Below are positions 33,081 to 44,689 of a stretch of DNA of 64,000 nucleotides, piece by piece. A model generated the notes under the pieces. That model made no database searches, was not told the DNA's origin, and worked only from the letters and a program-made list of their open reading frames with translations. Made by a program: the position numbers and the translations under genes. Numbering within the stretch: position 1 is the first letter of the stretch; every line of letters starts with the position of its first letter. This DNA is from Terana coerulea (Eukaryota; Basidiomycota; Agaricomycetes; Polyporales; Phanerochaetaceae), in contig JAKOGH010000119.1 of the NCBI GenBank assembly GCA_024811115.1, positions 1 to 64,000 of the forward strand. Direction: 5' to 3'.

Positions 33081-33695
33081 AGGAACGAGGAGGGATAGCT
33101 CCTGCAACGGTAGAGCCGAGCTTTGAACCGCCTGAAGGAACTTCAAAGTGGTAGGATCCCCACTAGTGTTAAAGTTCGAGCACTCGGAGAGTGGGCGACA
33201 TGAACTTGTGAACGACATCCACTAAGCCGGAGTCAGTGCAGTGAAGAGTATGCAGACGGGGTAGGAGGTGCGGGCCAGGATAATGCTGTGCGGCGAATCT
33301 GATGATATCCTCCTCCGAGCCGGGCAAATACTCTTCTAGCACCACTTTGCGAACTCTGATGGCATGGTGCTCGAAACGCGACCATTGCTGAGACGTGGGT
33401 GGAGTAATAATCTATGAAAACGGACGTGCAAGAATTTTGAATTTGATGTCAGCCAACAAAGAAAAGAGAAAGGACGCACCGTCACGGTCCAACAATCGTC
33501 AACCCCGAGTATTTCCTCTGGCAAACACTTGATCAGACACTCCAAGTCATCCAAATCTTGCCATAGGATATCCATGGCGGGGTCGTAGAAGGCACGGCAG
33601 ACCAGGCCCATGTGCAGGATATCTAAATTGGACCAATTGTGTCGGTGATCCAGAATATTCTGCAGCACCTCCGATATCTGCAAGCAGCGGTGCAT
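33081..33695 (-). pseudogene. F-box/LRR gene A, N-terminal part, cut by retrotransposon
   Basis: The start ATG at 33695 opens MHRCLQISEVLQNILDHRHN and LVCRAFYDPAMDILWQDL, the F-box of this local family. An intron (GTGCGTCC...TTTTCATAG) follows VDDCWTV. The next exon reads IITPPTSQQWSRFEHHAIRV, HYPGPHLLPRLHTLHC, and in another frame GDPTTLKFLQAVQSSALPLQ, ending at the retrotransposon. The continuation is at 25332-26310. A frame change near 33175 separates conserved parts. With the 6.77-kb insertion no full protein can be made. Confidence 0.83.
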
Positions 33696-34074
33696 TACTG
33701 GTGGCTGCAGGTCGTCGAAGGCAACTGCGTTTGCTTTAAGGTTTCGGATAGGTTTTCCAGTGTGCGCTCAAAAATTGATACGGACAAGCGATCTGAAAAT
33801 GTTCTGACGTGCCCAAAGGACCAATAGTTGTCTAAAAAGAAGCTGTGATTATAGTCAGACCTTGAGGCCTGCACCAAGCTCACCGCTCCATGCAAAACGT
33901 GAATAGAACGGCTTACTGAGAGTTATGGGAGTAGCACCACGCCTTGCTGTCACCTTTTGAAAATATTTTCGGACGGATTATGAATTGAGGACGTGGTCAG
34001 AGGCAAAGCAGCTTCGTTTGTGGACGCGAATGGCAGACGAGGTCCCCAGCAGCGTGGAAGTTAGAGTCACGGGC
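33696..34074. other. Upstream flank of F-box gene A
   Basis: About 380 bp, similar to the flank of gene B at 36010-36270 (shared ACTGGCTTACCGAG-like and AATTATGAA-like blocks), so part of the duplicated unit. No separate gene. Confidence 0.5.
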
Positions 34075-34425
34075 AAAGGTTTCCCACGCGCGGCTCGTGG
34101 CGGCGCTAGCCCGCATTCGACAGCGCGCCGACGTGTGCCCTGTGAGGACGATCGTCCAGAGCGAAAGTGACGGCGTCGGGATACTCACGAGCATGGGTAG
34201 TGTCAGGCGCGCGAGCGTGTTTGGGTGGTTTTAGTCGAGAGTTGTCCAGCGAGAGGACTTGCTGTTTGCGTGGCGTGCTGACACCGTAACTGGCAGGATG
34301 GTGCTGTGCAACAGACATCTTATACATTCAATTGCTACTATCTACCCAAGTAATTTTGTGCTCTATGACAATATACCCATCCTAATCAACTCATCCAGTG
34401 ACGTAATGATGTTATGTGTAACAGA
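34075..34425 (+). pseudogene. Remnant of the sorting nexin 3' end
   Basis: Matches 24990-25300: the last codons of the BAR region (CACGCGCGGCTCG, GACAGCGCGCCGA, GAGCGTGTTTGGG), the stop region and the 3' flank (CATTGCTACTAT versus AATTGCTACTATCTACC). It lacks any promoter or the other 80% of the gene and has lost the frame. It marks the start of duplicated unit B. Confidence 0.8.
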
Positions 34426-34430
34426 ATGTC

Positions 34431-36009
34431 CTATGTGAATATACTAATGAAGGGCATGCTCGACCTTAGTTCCGCGGCAGGAAAAACATGAGCAACAAAG
34501 GCAACCGCAGCGTCAGAGGCTTGACTTGGCAGAGGTAATTTCCGACCTGGAGCCACATGCATGAGAGGGCTAATTCCGCCCTCCAAGCAGAGATACCTCA
34601 AGGAATGGCTCACCGCCTGACTGCTATCATCTTGCGCAGGAACCACCGCGTGCCGGACATTATCAAGGCGGAGGCCAAGGGCGATCAGCTGCGGGCAGTG
34701 GCGAGCAAATGGCACAATCGCCTCCAAGGAGGATATGCAGGCGGCCCTCCCTTGACCTGTGCCAATGTCGAGGATGCGAGAGTAGGCCCCCAGGAAGACG
34801 CGACCACCTCAGCGTCCTCGGATGAGAGCCTAATGGCGAGGTTGCCTAGTCTCACAGTTGATAGACACTTCAGGCGGAAGAGGGGTGCAAGCACGTCGCC
34901 AGGAATGCTGAGCAGATGCGATCGGTAATCGGGCTGAAAGAGGAGGGTAACGCTAAGAGTCGCAAGATTGTTGAATCTAGAGATGGCGAGGAATGAATCG
35001 TGAAGAACAGCCTTCGTAATAGGAGGCCAGAGCAATGGAGGCTGCCTGGCTTCCTCAACAAATAACCCAAAGAAAACCTGGATAAACACGAGGTTTGGAG
35101 TATGGATGCCCTCCAAGAAATCAATGAAGGGCCGGGGATTAAGTGCTGATGTCTTGATATACAGATACTTCAGGGATTGAAAGGCGAGGGCATCAGTGTT
35201 TCCTGTGCAAATGGTCTTGTAGTCCATGTCACTAAGATGAATGTGTAGCTGCTGTAGCATGTGGAGAGACCCAAGGTGTTTCAACGCCTCCAGGGATAAA
35301 GGCAATCCAATGTCAACATAACGCAGACTGTCGAGTGACTCGGAGCAGAGGACAGCTGTCAACAGCTCTACCGGGATGCCGAACCTTGCCTGGACCTTGG
35401 TGTTGACTGACAGCTCCCGCAACAGCAGGGCCGAGCTCTGGATACAGCGAAGGAACTTCAAGGTTGTCGGGTTCCCGTCGGTGGCGAATCTGAGTACTCG
35501 GAGAGTGGGCGGCAGAAAATTGGGGACAAAATCCACCAAAGTGAAGATGTTGTAGTGAAGAGTATGCAAACGGGGTAGCAGGTGCGCGCCGGGATAGTGT
35601 TGGACGAGGAACCGAATGGTCTCCACGTGACGTAGCTGGTCTGACTGATGCAATATCAAGTCGCGCACTCTAACGGAGTGGTGCTCGAAACGCGCCCATT
35701 GCTGAGGTGACGGTAGAGTGATAATCTACGCAAGTAGATTAGCAGCAATCCTGGATTCACTGTTAACCTGTAGAGGACGACGGAAGACGCACCACAATAC
35801 AATGTGTGTCTGTAACCTCCACTGTTCCTTCTGGTAAACATCTGATCAGATACTTGAAGCTATACAGCTTTCGCCACAATATATTCATGGCTGGCTCCAT
35901 AGAAGGCGTGGCAGACCATGCTCATGTGCATGACATCGTGCTTGGACCACCCGCTCCGTTGGTGCAAAATGTTCTGCAGCACCTCCGCGATTTGCAAGCA
36001 GTGATGCAT
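34431..36009 (-). CDS. F-box/LRR protein B, with frame breaks
   Basis: The start at 36009 opens MHHCLQIAEVLQNILHQRSG and SKHDVMHMSMVCHAFYG, the family F-box. An exon around 35870-35790 reads on in a shifted frame (PAMNILWRKLYSFKYLIRCL). After an intron the LRR part begins QQWARFEHHSVRVRDLILHQ and runs to SSEDAEVVASSWGP. It then shifts again to RILDIGTGQGRAACISSLEA ... LRLDNVRHAVVPAQD and stops at 34431. The breaks are at about 35899 (an extra G in TATGGAGCC) and about 34787 (a run of five C on the plus strand). F-box proteins recruit substrates to SCF ubiquitin ligases. Either a decaying paralogue or sequence indels; both breaks are single bases with conserved coding on each side. Confidence 0.75.
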
Positions 36010-36270
36010 GGCTCGGAGCTGCAGGTAGGGGCGGGTAGGTGCGTTTGCTTGAAGACGACGGATAGACTCGAGAAATCGGTACCAAAGGGTGAATGGTTGC
36101 CTTAACAAAAGTGATAACGAAAGTCAGACTTTAAGGTTAGGCTGTAGCAAGCCATACAAAGCGTAAGTGAACTGGCTTACCGAGTAACACAACGCTTTGC
36201 TTCCTCCTCTCGGAGAGATTATGAAGCGAATAAGTATGGGGCTGAAAGCAAAGCATATGCGCAGCGTCGT

Positions 36271-36575
36271 CCAAGCCGCATAGGGCTGCAGTCGGCAGAA
36301 GGCTGACGTAAGCACGCTGAGGGCGCGTGAACATAATTCCCACGCGTTGATTCGCTCGCGCGGCCGGCAAGTCCCGACGCGCATTTGAAGCACGCGTCGC
36401 CAGCCAACAGTGCCAGCCTCTTGTCAGCCATCCCAGTATTCAATAAAATGCAGTTCCAGTATCGCATCGTGTATAGCCCCATCTTTCTTTATTACTCCCA
36501 CGTGCTCTCTCGACAACAACGCCACACCTATCACGCCGACGTTCTAGTCCTTTGTCGCAAGCATCCACCCAGGCC
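36271..36575. other. Intergenic region, no gene seen
   Basis: About 300 bp between the end of the duplicated unit and the next ATG. C/T-rich towards the right, as expected for a promoter. Confidence 0.45.
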
Positions 36576-37520
36576 ATGGCTTCGGCGAACGTCACCAAGC
36601 CTACGATGGCTTTCTCGCCGACAACTCGCATGGGTCTCAATTTCTCTCGCATCATGCCTCCGAAGGAAGCCCTCCAGCGTAGCTTGAAGAATAAGTTCAG
36701 GGAGAAGATAACCAAAGCGTTCGAGACTAAAATACTCCAGCTCGAGGAGCCAGATCGGACGGAGCCAGGAGACGAGGAACTCGGTACACTCGCAACAGCC
36801 CAAGGCCGTATCAAGGGGCGCAAGAGCATTCTCAAGGCTATTGTCCGTAAATTTCCCTTCAAGGTTGGTCTATCTCGTACGGTTCAGTGGATGTGGCGCT
36901 GAAGTTACAAAATCGTATTTTGCTAGGTCAAGGTGGAGCTCAACGCGTTGTGCATGGCGTTGAGAAGCATATCGGTACGTTCTGCTTCGTCAGGGCCTAT
37001 TGCGGCGCCGCTAAAATCATGGCGGGATTTTTGCTCGAATAGGAAAAAAAACAGCGAAGTCCCGAGCAGCGCCGCATCTGGTGTCGAAAGCACGGGCACT
37101 AGTATTGCTGTCGCTCACGACGCAACCGCATATGACATGCATGTGGAGGTACCCGCTACCACTGTGCCTTTTGAAGACTGCAAGACCCAGGCCTTTTCCA
37201 TTTTTGCGTCGTGCGAGGGTTACAAGAATCTCCCTGCCTCAGCCAGCTCCACTTTGCCCGACAACCCGGTGGAAATGCATTGGGTGCCAGTGGATACAGC
37301 AGACGCCATGGACGTGGACGCGGACCTTCCAACCTATGAGCCGATGGACATCGACCCGGTTCCGTGCTACCTATCGAACTACACACTGGCGTCTGTGTTC
37401 TCGGGCGACATCACCATGTCTTCTCCTACCGAAGACATCGAAATGCTCGACGTCCCTGGCTACACACATCTTCCAGATAGCCTCACCATATTCGGGCTGG
37501 CTCTTGTTTTCGGACGTTGA
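36576..37520 (+). CDS. Uncharacterised acidic protein, two exons
   Basis: Exons 36576-36863 and 36927-37520, separated by a 63-bp GT-AG intron (AAG|GTTGGT ... TGCTAG), sum to 882 nt, 293 aa, with no break. The first exon is basic (PPKEALQRSLKNKFREKITK, GRIKGRKSILKAIVRKFPFK). The second is acidic with repeated Met-Asp steps (TADAMDVDADLP, YEPMDIDPVPCY, TEDIEMLDVPGY). No known domain, signal peptide or membrane helix. The repeated M-D-V-D pattern is common in disordered basidiomycete proteins. Intact splicing and one long second exon favour a real gene; function unknown. Confidence 0.6.
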
Positions 37521-39616
37521 AGCATAAAGCTCTTTCGACGCATTCAACGCCAGCTGGGGATCAGATGCCACCCTTGTTGACTATGAGGACGCGATCGACT
37601 CCGCCTTTGCACTGCCCCTTTGCGCCGACGACGGCTCACATGCCAAATCCTGCGGTCCGTTCGCGCTAGGATACTAAGGCCTTCCTTGCTCGTCTCCGAG
37701 GATAATTGCACGGAGAATTCGACCACGAACATAATACCGAAGTCAACTCACCAGGCAGATTGTGAAGGCTATCGCAGCAAGCTGGACAATTCGTGCTCAC
37801 TGGTGTGACCGTGCTCACGAGGATGAAGACCGACGTCTCGCATGGAGCCACGTGAAGGCACGGGCACCTGAACATTTGAAGCGCCAAATGGCCAATGTTG
37901 GGGACGAGAAGAACTGCAATGCGGTAATTATGCCCTAGGAGTCACTACGCCACCTCCTCTGACGCCTTTTCGGATCTCTTGGCTGTCCCGACATGCTATA
38001 CCTCGGCACTCTTACTCACGGGCGTCATGAGCCTCTTGTGCCTACCAACAATGGTCGACAGAATTCTCGACATATGTGGTCGCATATATCAATCCTTCAG
38101 ACATTGGACGACATTTTCCTGATAACACCAACTCGCCGTAATCCTTCAAGTCCATTTGCGGTCGATTCACATCCGGGGGTAACAGAGTTGGAAGACTGGA
38201 CATCTGGTGGCACCCGGACAAGAACTCTGGCAATGGGCATGCTAATAAAAGGCTTTTCCGGATTGGTCTGTCAACAGACGGAAGTGCCACTCATCTTGTC
38301 CCTGGGACTCACCGAGAATATTCAACACCACGACTCACCTCAAAGCTCGGCGTGACTGTATTGCGTCATTTTTATCAGCATATATACAACATTGAAGACC
38401 TCGCATGACATCAGCTACGCCACAAGTTTCCCCAATCATCCATTAGTGCCAACGAGTTGGCTCCTTAACTTCTTTCTGGGTTTGACCACCACCTTGGGAT
38501 ATTCGACGACAACGAACAGAGCCTGCATGATTGCCTGTATATTTTAGTCCTCTCTAGTTGGCTCAGCTCCTCTGTTGCCACCGATTGCTCTGTTCAGTTA
38601 TGTCCTTGCCTCTGTGTTCCGGTGGGTTGTATTCCCTGAATGCTGTCGCGTGCTTTACGCGACTTTCTACTTATCTCGCACTGGTCCTGGGACCCGTTCT
38701 GTTTCTTAGGTGCGTTGCCTTGTCTTTTCTCATTCATTCAATGTGCTTATAGCTTTCGCAGCTTCTCTCCCCATTTCCGAAGTTCACTCGCCCTCGTTGC
38801 ATGCCCCTCTGTGCTGAGAAGGGTAAGATCACATTCAAAAACTACCTCTCTTGCATGCGATAATCAACGGCCCTGCTGCGAATGCTCAAAAGGGATGGCT
38901 AATTCCAAACCTCTGCTGGGACGGCGAGCGAGCTCCATGCGCAGGAAGCAGCTGCGCCTGATCGATCTTACAGGGCAGGGCGACGCATCACTGCGCGCTG
39001 TCGCCCTGTCTTCGACAACCAAACTTGTCCCATTTCCATGCGGTCGTGCTCTTGATCAAATTACATGGCGAAAACAAGAATACACTCCTGAGAATCAGCG
39101 CAGTATTCGCGTATATCGCCAATGATGAATGGGAAGACAAAGGTATCCCTCATGCCACCGCTAAACTTCGCGCAGCCTACTAATACATTCAAACGCGCGT
39201 TTCAGGACCGTTGCCTCCATCATCCGCAGTTCATTGCGGTGCCCGTTCACGACGAGACACGACGAAAGCATGATACATGTGATATCTCGGTATGTTAATC
39301 ACTCAATATTAGGTTACTTTGATTGAACCTGGCTGCGATCGCTTGTTAGATTGACAGCAGGCGCGAGATCGAGCATGTGCGTCAGCGGTCGGGTTTTCGG
39401 TATATCGCTAACTTTGAGATACTTGCAGGTGAAGCACAGGGGAGGTCCCGGTCTTGCCGAGTGTGTGTAACAGTGCATTTGTGTAACGCGCCGACGTACA
39501 ACGAAGCGCTGCCAGTGTTAAAAGGCAGCTTTGTCCACCCCGCCGATGAATAGCGCCTCTGCCAACTCCTATAAGGTTCACCTGGTTCGATCACCGTGAC
39601 AGGGACAGCTCAAGGC
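37521..39616. other. Gene-poor region
   Basis: About 2.1 kb. Short frames (37993-38355, 38640-39125) have no recognisable domain or consistent splice pattern. A small gene in 38750-39180 cannot be excluded (frames reading ANSKPLLGRRASSMRRKQ and NDEWEDKGIPHATAKL) but is not supported. Confidence 0.4.
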
Positions 39617-40711
39617 ATGTCCTGGCTCGCATCCCTTCTCTCGAGCACGGTTTTACTGTACAGCCCACTTCTAACTGTACTCGCCGTGCCCGCACCATCG
39701 ACCCCGACCCCGACGCCGCTGCCCGCATACGTCCTCGCCTACGCACCGCTCTCACACCTCGCGACGACCGAGGCGTGGTGGCCCGCCGACGTCGGCACAC
39801 ATCTGCAGCACGTCTTTCCTGCGGTGAACCGCTCCGCGACCGCCGCGGCGGTCACCTTCGCATCCATCGGGAGCCTCGGCGCCGACGTGTACCTGACGAG
39901 CAAGGATGCCGTGACGAGCGACCCGGCGTGGTTGCATGGCGATGCGCCGCCGGACAGTACGGGCACGGCGGGTGCCCCGGCGACAATCATCGCGGTGCAG
40001 AAGCCGGGCGGGGTGGTCGATGCATTTTACTTCTACTTCTATTCGTACAACTATGCTGAGGTGAGTCCGCTGTTGCGCTTGTAGCGTGTGTATGCCGATC
40101 ATTGATTCTCTCGCGAGCAGTACCTCGGTGTGCCCGCCGACCTGCACGTAGGCGACTGGGAGCACTCGATGGTGCGCTTCGTGGATGGCACGCCGCAGAC
40201 GATATACCTATCCGCGCACAACAGCGGGAGCGCGTACGCCTACGGCGCACTTGCATCCTCATCCGTCGGCAGAGCGGTCACGTACATCGCCGTCGGTTCG
40301 CATGCAAGCTACGCGACTCCGGGGCTGCATCAGCACGACTACCCTTTGCTATACGATGTCGCGGACGCGGGGCGCGTGTGGGACGTCACGCAGAACTTCC
40401 GGGGATACTGGTACGACGTGGCGACCGGCGCGTTTAGCGTGGCGAGCGGTGTGGGCGCGGGCGAGGACGTCGGGTGGTTGGATTTCCAGGGGCGCTGGGG
40501 CGACCAGCAGTATCCGCTGCTTCAGGAGGGCCAGCTGTGCGTCTCGGCGACGTTGTGCATATACGTGGACGGCCCGACAGGTGCGCGCCCTGTGGTGAGG
40601 CAAATGAACGTGGTGCTGATGTGTGCGTGCGTAGGTCCGGTCATGAAGAACCTTGGGCGGACGGCGGTGTGTCAGTACGAGGCGAATTGCACAATACAGG
40701 ACTCCATCTAG
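39617..40711 (+). CDS. Vps62-like (DUF946-type) secreted protein, three exons
   Basis: Exons 39617-40060, 40121-40580 and 40635-40711 sum to 981 nt, 326 aa, with no break. It starts with a signal peptide (MSWLASLLSSTVLLYSPLLT then VLAVPAPST). Family motifs: YAPLSHLATTEAWWPADVG, AFYFYFYSYNYAE, LHVGDWEHSMVRF, IAVGSHASYATPG and GRWGDQQYPLL. The pattern H-V-G-D-W-E-H and G-S-H-A-S-Y is typical of fungal vacuolar protein sorting 62 relatives. In yeast VPS62 is linked to vacuolar sorting, but the biochemical role is unclear, and the signal peptide here suggests a secretory-route protein. The start is the ATG just before the hydrophobic core. Confidence 0.85.
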
Positions 40712-41112
40712 GATAACGGACAGACTTGCGTAGCATGTACGGGCCCAAGTCACGGAAGGCGTGTACCCTTGCGGTAATGTATGCCTACTTAGGGCTATCT
40801 GATATGTGCGGACTCGACGGGTACTAGACCACTAGGTGTTTCGTCCCCATAATACACGTATCACCCTGCCTACCTTGCTCTATCCAATGAATCTTTCTCT
40901 CGTAGCAATGTTTGCTAGTCGTAGTGCTCACTGCTCAATCAACGTCAAGATACTCAAATGGTTTGGGACGGTGCAGTGCACATAATAAAGTTGAGGCTCA
41001 TTGCGGACTCGAGGCATGATTGAATGTCAGAAAATATGCTATTCTGGTTTCTATGCGATGCGACGCAGAATATCTCATATTCTGAGCTGTTCAGCAAATT
41101 ACAAAGCGAGGC
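40712..41112. other. Convergent intergenic region, no gene seen
   Basis: About 400 bp between two convergent stop codons; 3' UTRs expected. Confidence 0.5.
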
Positions 41113-42696
41113 TCAGACGCGTGCAAACTTCGCAGAAGGGAAGACGGCAGACAAGAATTTAGCAATGGGGGATATCATACCAGAGGATTCCGAGTCTGCA
41201 TAAACAGAATCCTTCTTAGCTCCAGAAGCTAGAAAGAGCTCTTGCACGGTGTGATTGACGGATTTTTCATCTGGCACCCATGCAGAGATAGAACCGGCTG
41301 CTGACGGAGGTGGTATACGAAGTGCAAGGACTTTGAGGCACGGGCAGTGCTGAGCGAATGCGAGGACGTCGGTCACGTCCGGTATGACGGCTTCCCAGGG
41401 CCACGCCCAGACTTTGGAACCGATATCGAGTATTTGGATGGTGGGCCCCCATGCGGACGCAAGCGCTGCGACGTCCTCCGAGGAGAGTTTGATCCGGATG
41501 TGGCTCAGATTCACAGACTTTAGGTACTTCAAGTGGAGGAGCGGTGCAAGTGTGTCGCCGTCTACTGCAGGAGTGTCTTCCAGGCTGAGCTCTTCTGCTG
41601 CGACGTGAAGAGACTCCAACCGGGCGAAGTTGGATATGGCGAGGAAGGTGGCGTGAAGGAATGCGGTGGAGGGGTACGGAGACGCGACGTAAGACTCCTC
41701 CTCCGCGAAGTAGTTGAGGCAAATCCGTAAGAACGAAAGCTTCGAAGAATGAACGGCGGTCAGAAATTCGACGAGTGGGCGAGCAGATGTGGGTGATGTT
41801 GAGATAGCTAAGCTCTGCAGCGAGGGAAAGGTAGTAGTGCTTTCCCGTCTTTCGGGAATTTGACTATAGGCAAGGTCGCTCAGATGGACGACAAGCGTCT
41901 CGAGCCGAGGGAGGAAAGCGAGGTGTTCCAGCGCATCCATATGTAAGCTTGAAACAGTGACCTCCCGTAGGCTCGCCAGAGAACAGATCGCTCGAGAAAT
42001 CGCCTCGGTCACTCTGGGCCCATATCTGCACTTCTTGCCGTGCCATAGATCGATCCAAGTGTTAATTTCGAGAGACCGAAGAGAGCTGATAGAGGAAACT
42101 TCAATGGCGCGGATGATCGTCAGCGTCAAGTCTTCGTTGTATATCGAGTCGGTATGTACAAAGCGGATTGCTTGTACACTGGGCGCCAGGAGTACGTGAA
42201 CGAAGTTCGCTACCCAGGGTGCTGTCGCAATCGAGATAGATGAGACGAGGTAGCGGATAGGGGTCTACGTGGTGTCGAGCAAGAAATTCCAGGTCGAGAA
42301 TATGGGACCAGCGGTGCCACTGAAAGGGCCTGGTCGGGCTCAATGTCAAGCTGCGCACTCTGACGGCGTGGTGCTTGAAGCGGGACCAGTCTTCGGGCGG
42401 CGGTGGGTCAAGATCCTAAACCCCAACATGAATATCGGTGAGATATCGCGTAGTCGCGGCGGCTAGAAACATGACATGCGCACCTCAGAAGAGTCCCATT
42501 TAGCGTCGCACACCGTGACAGGGAGACACTTCAGCAGTGGCCCAACGCCCTCAAGATCCCGCCAAAGAGTATCCATAGCCGGTTCATAGAAGGTACGACA
42601 AGCTAACGCCATGTGAAGCAGGTCTCTGCGGGAATACTCGTCGGTATGATCTGTAATATTCTGCAACACCTCGTCAATTCGCAAGCAAGGATGCAT
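41113..42696 (-). CDS. F-box/LRR protein C, two exons, one frame break
   Basis: Exon 1 (42696-42484) encodes the F-box: MHPCLRIDEVLQNITDHTDE, LLHMALACRTFYEPAMDTLW. After a 68-bp intron (GTGCGC...GTTTAG) exon 2 starts at 42415 with DLDPPPPEDWSRFKHHAVRV. It runs through the LRR part (SLREVTVSSLHMDALEHLAF, FLPRLETLVVHLSDLAYSQ, LKYLKSVNLSHIRIKLSSED, HCPCLKVLALRI) to the stop at 41113. The frame changes once, at about 42205-42212 (CDSTLGS to NFVHVLLAPSVQAIRFVHT), by one base. It is the fullest of the local F-box copies. Probable SCF substrate receptor by family; target unknown. Confidence 0.8.
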
Positions 42697-43035
42697 GGTA
42701 GCCTGCGACCAGTCGTTGCGGATAGTCGAGAGTGTGAAGCTAAGAGGAAGTATGTCTGCGTTCGGATGTTTTTTGAAGTGGTGGAGAGCAAGTTAGGGTA
42801 AGTCAGAACAGCTTGCAGCGGCTTGCGGATGCTGGCACGTGGAACTAGCTCCCTGTGATTGGTTGGTAGAGCCCCAGACGCGGCTGTGCCAATAAGAATG
42901 CGTCGGCAAGTCGCAACATGTATTCAAAGCACTGGTTACAACATGAAATTGTTGATAGTCTTACAAAACGCAGAGCATATACACGTGTAGTGTGGGGGAA
43001 CCTAATTGAGAGGACGTTGATTGGCGTTAAAACGA
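42697..43035. other. Intergenic region, no gene seen
   Basis: About 340 bp between two tandem minus-strand F-box genes; holds the promoter of gene C and the 3' end of gene D. Confidence 0.45.
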
Positions 43036-44689
43036 CTAAGACTGCGGATGGCATCGACAGCACCAGCGAATTTTCATAGCAGGAAATATACTAGCCATAA
43101 ACGCAGTGATTTCAGGCGTGAGGCTGTTCAACCAGCAACCAGGGCTAATGAACAGCTCCCGCACTGAAGGGTTGGTCTCCTCGCTTTTGACCGACATGTC
43201 TGGGATTAGCATCTCCTCCTCCGAGCAGCTGCTTTCCGTGTCCGAGTCATGGGGCTCAGGGATGCTAAACCCCAGGGTTTTCAGATGAGGGCAGTGGGCG
43301 AAGTGCACAAGGTCCTCCAGGCTACGCAAAGCGGAGTACCCGAACCAGCAGGTGCCCAAGTCGAGCAGCTGGATCCTCGGGCCCAACCCCCGCGCAATGA
43401 TTTCAGTGTCCTCTGAGGAGAGCTGGATGGCCATCGTGCGCATGTCGATCTTTACCAGCTTTTCCATGCTGAAAAGCGGCGTAAAAGTGCTGGCATCTAT
43501 GAAAGCCTCAGCGTCCTCCGAAAGCTCATTGCCCTCCTTAACAAGTTCAAGTCGAAGAGCCTCCAGCTCTGTAAACCTCGAGACTTCGAGGAGGGCGTCG
43601 TGTACGAATGCTTTTGATGGAAATAGCGACATATCGTCGGTCACCCTGTTATCGCCTTCGAGGAGGGTGAAAAATATAGAGAGGGATGACAGTCGAAATG
43701 TCGGAAGGACTCCTAGGAATGTGATGAGAGGGAGGAGGCATGCAGGCGAGGAAGTGACACGGAGGTGCTTCAGGCAGGGGAAAGAAAGAGTGCTGCCATC
43801 GCTGTTGGCGGCGCCCGTGTAGTCGATACTGCTGAGTTGAATATGGAGGGATTCCAGCTGAGGCAACGAGGCAAGCTGCCTCGCCATTTCTACCGAGGCG
43901 TGGCCGATATTGACTTCCCGGAGGTGCGTCCCGGAGACGATGCGAGTCAACACCTCCACCACGTCGGGTCCATAAATGATGTCGTGCCCCAGACGTCTTG
44001 CGGCGCAATATGGATCAATAGCGAGTTTTTGCAGCAGTGAGCGCGCAGACTCGGACTGCTCTAGGGCCAGGAGTAGGCGCAGCGCCCACTCTTCCCCCCT
44101 CTTCTGGCTGCCAACCAACCGTGAGTTCACGGAGAGAAGGTGACAATAACAGAGGAATGGCGTTGCCCGGGTCATTGTCAATGCATATGAGGGAATGTAG
44201 ATGTGGCAGCAGGTAACGGCCCGGGAAATGTTCAGCGAGAAACTCGAACACCTTGTTGTGATTGCAGAGCTCCAGGCGGTGTTGTCGGTGATGACTTCGA
44301 GGACGTAGGTCCAACCGGCGTACTCGAGTTGCGTGGTGCTGTAAACGTGACCATTCTATGGGGGTAGGTGGGTTGGCGATATACTGCATACGCGATGGCG
44401 GGCCGTTCAGCAACGCACACAGAAAGAGCACCAGTGCACGTACCACAAATTTCCTTGCCTCGTAGTACCCCGAAACTTCCGGCTCCTCTTCATTATACCC
44501 CAATGTCTTTTCCGGCAGACACCTGATTAATGGTACCATGCCCACTATCTCCTGCCATACACCATCCATCGCTGGTTCGTAAAATGCGCGGCAGGTCTTC
44601 GCTGTGCGAACCAAATCTCCTTTCGACAGGCAGCCTCCACTCTGCACGATATTCTCCAATATCTCACTGACTTGAAGGCAAGGATGCAT
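43036..44689 (-). CDS. F-box/LRR protein D, two exons, one frame break
   Basis: The start ATG at 44689 opens MHPCLQVSEILENIVQSGGC and KTCRAFYEPAMDGVW. Exon 1 ends at 44444 (GTACGT) and a 60-bp intron leads to exon 2 at 44383 (TATGCAG|TATATC), reading YIANPPTPIEWSRLQHHATR. The frame shifts once near 44105 (SLRELTVG to SQKRGEEWALRLLLAL) and continues to the stop at 43036 with LREVNIGHASVEMARQLASL, CLKHLRVTS and QLSSEDTEIIARGLGPRIQL. A Ser/Glu-rich acidic stretch lies near the end (SDTESSCSEEEML). Same family as C and E. Confidence 0.8.

Larger units (their letters stand above)
24990..36270. repeat. Tandem segmental duplication: nexin tail plus F-box gene
   Basis: Unit A is 24990-34060 (about 2.3 kb once the 6.77-kb retrotransposon is left out) and unit B is 34075-36270. 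Both start with the last codons and 3' flank of the sorting nexin (ACGCGCGGCTCG near 24995 and 34084; GCGAGCGTGTTTGGG at about 25133 and 34210; ATACCCATCCTAATCAA at about 25262 and 34373). Both continue into a convergent F-box/LRR gene and its upstream flank (AGTCAGACCTTGAGG versus AGTCAGACTTTAAGG). The copies differ at many positions, so the duplication is older than the retrotransposon insertion in unit A. Confidence 0.8.

Noticed and set aside
39570..39600. Possible tRNA 3' part (GGTTCGATC) before the Vps62-like gene
   Set aside because: No matching acceptor, D or anticodon stems upstream at the expected distances.
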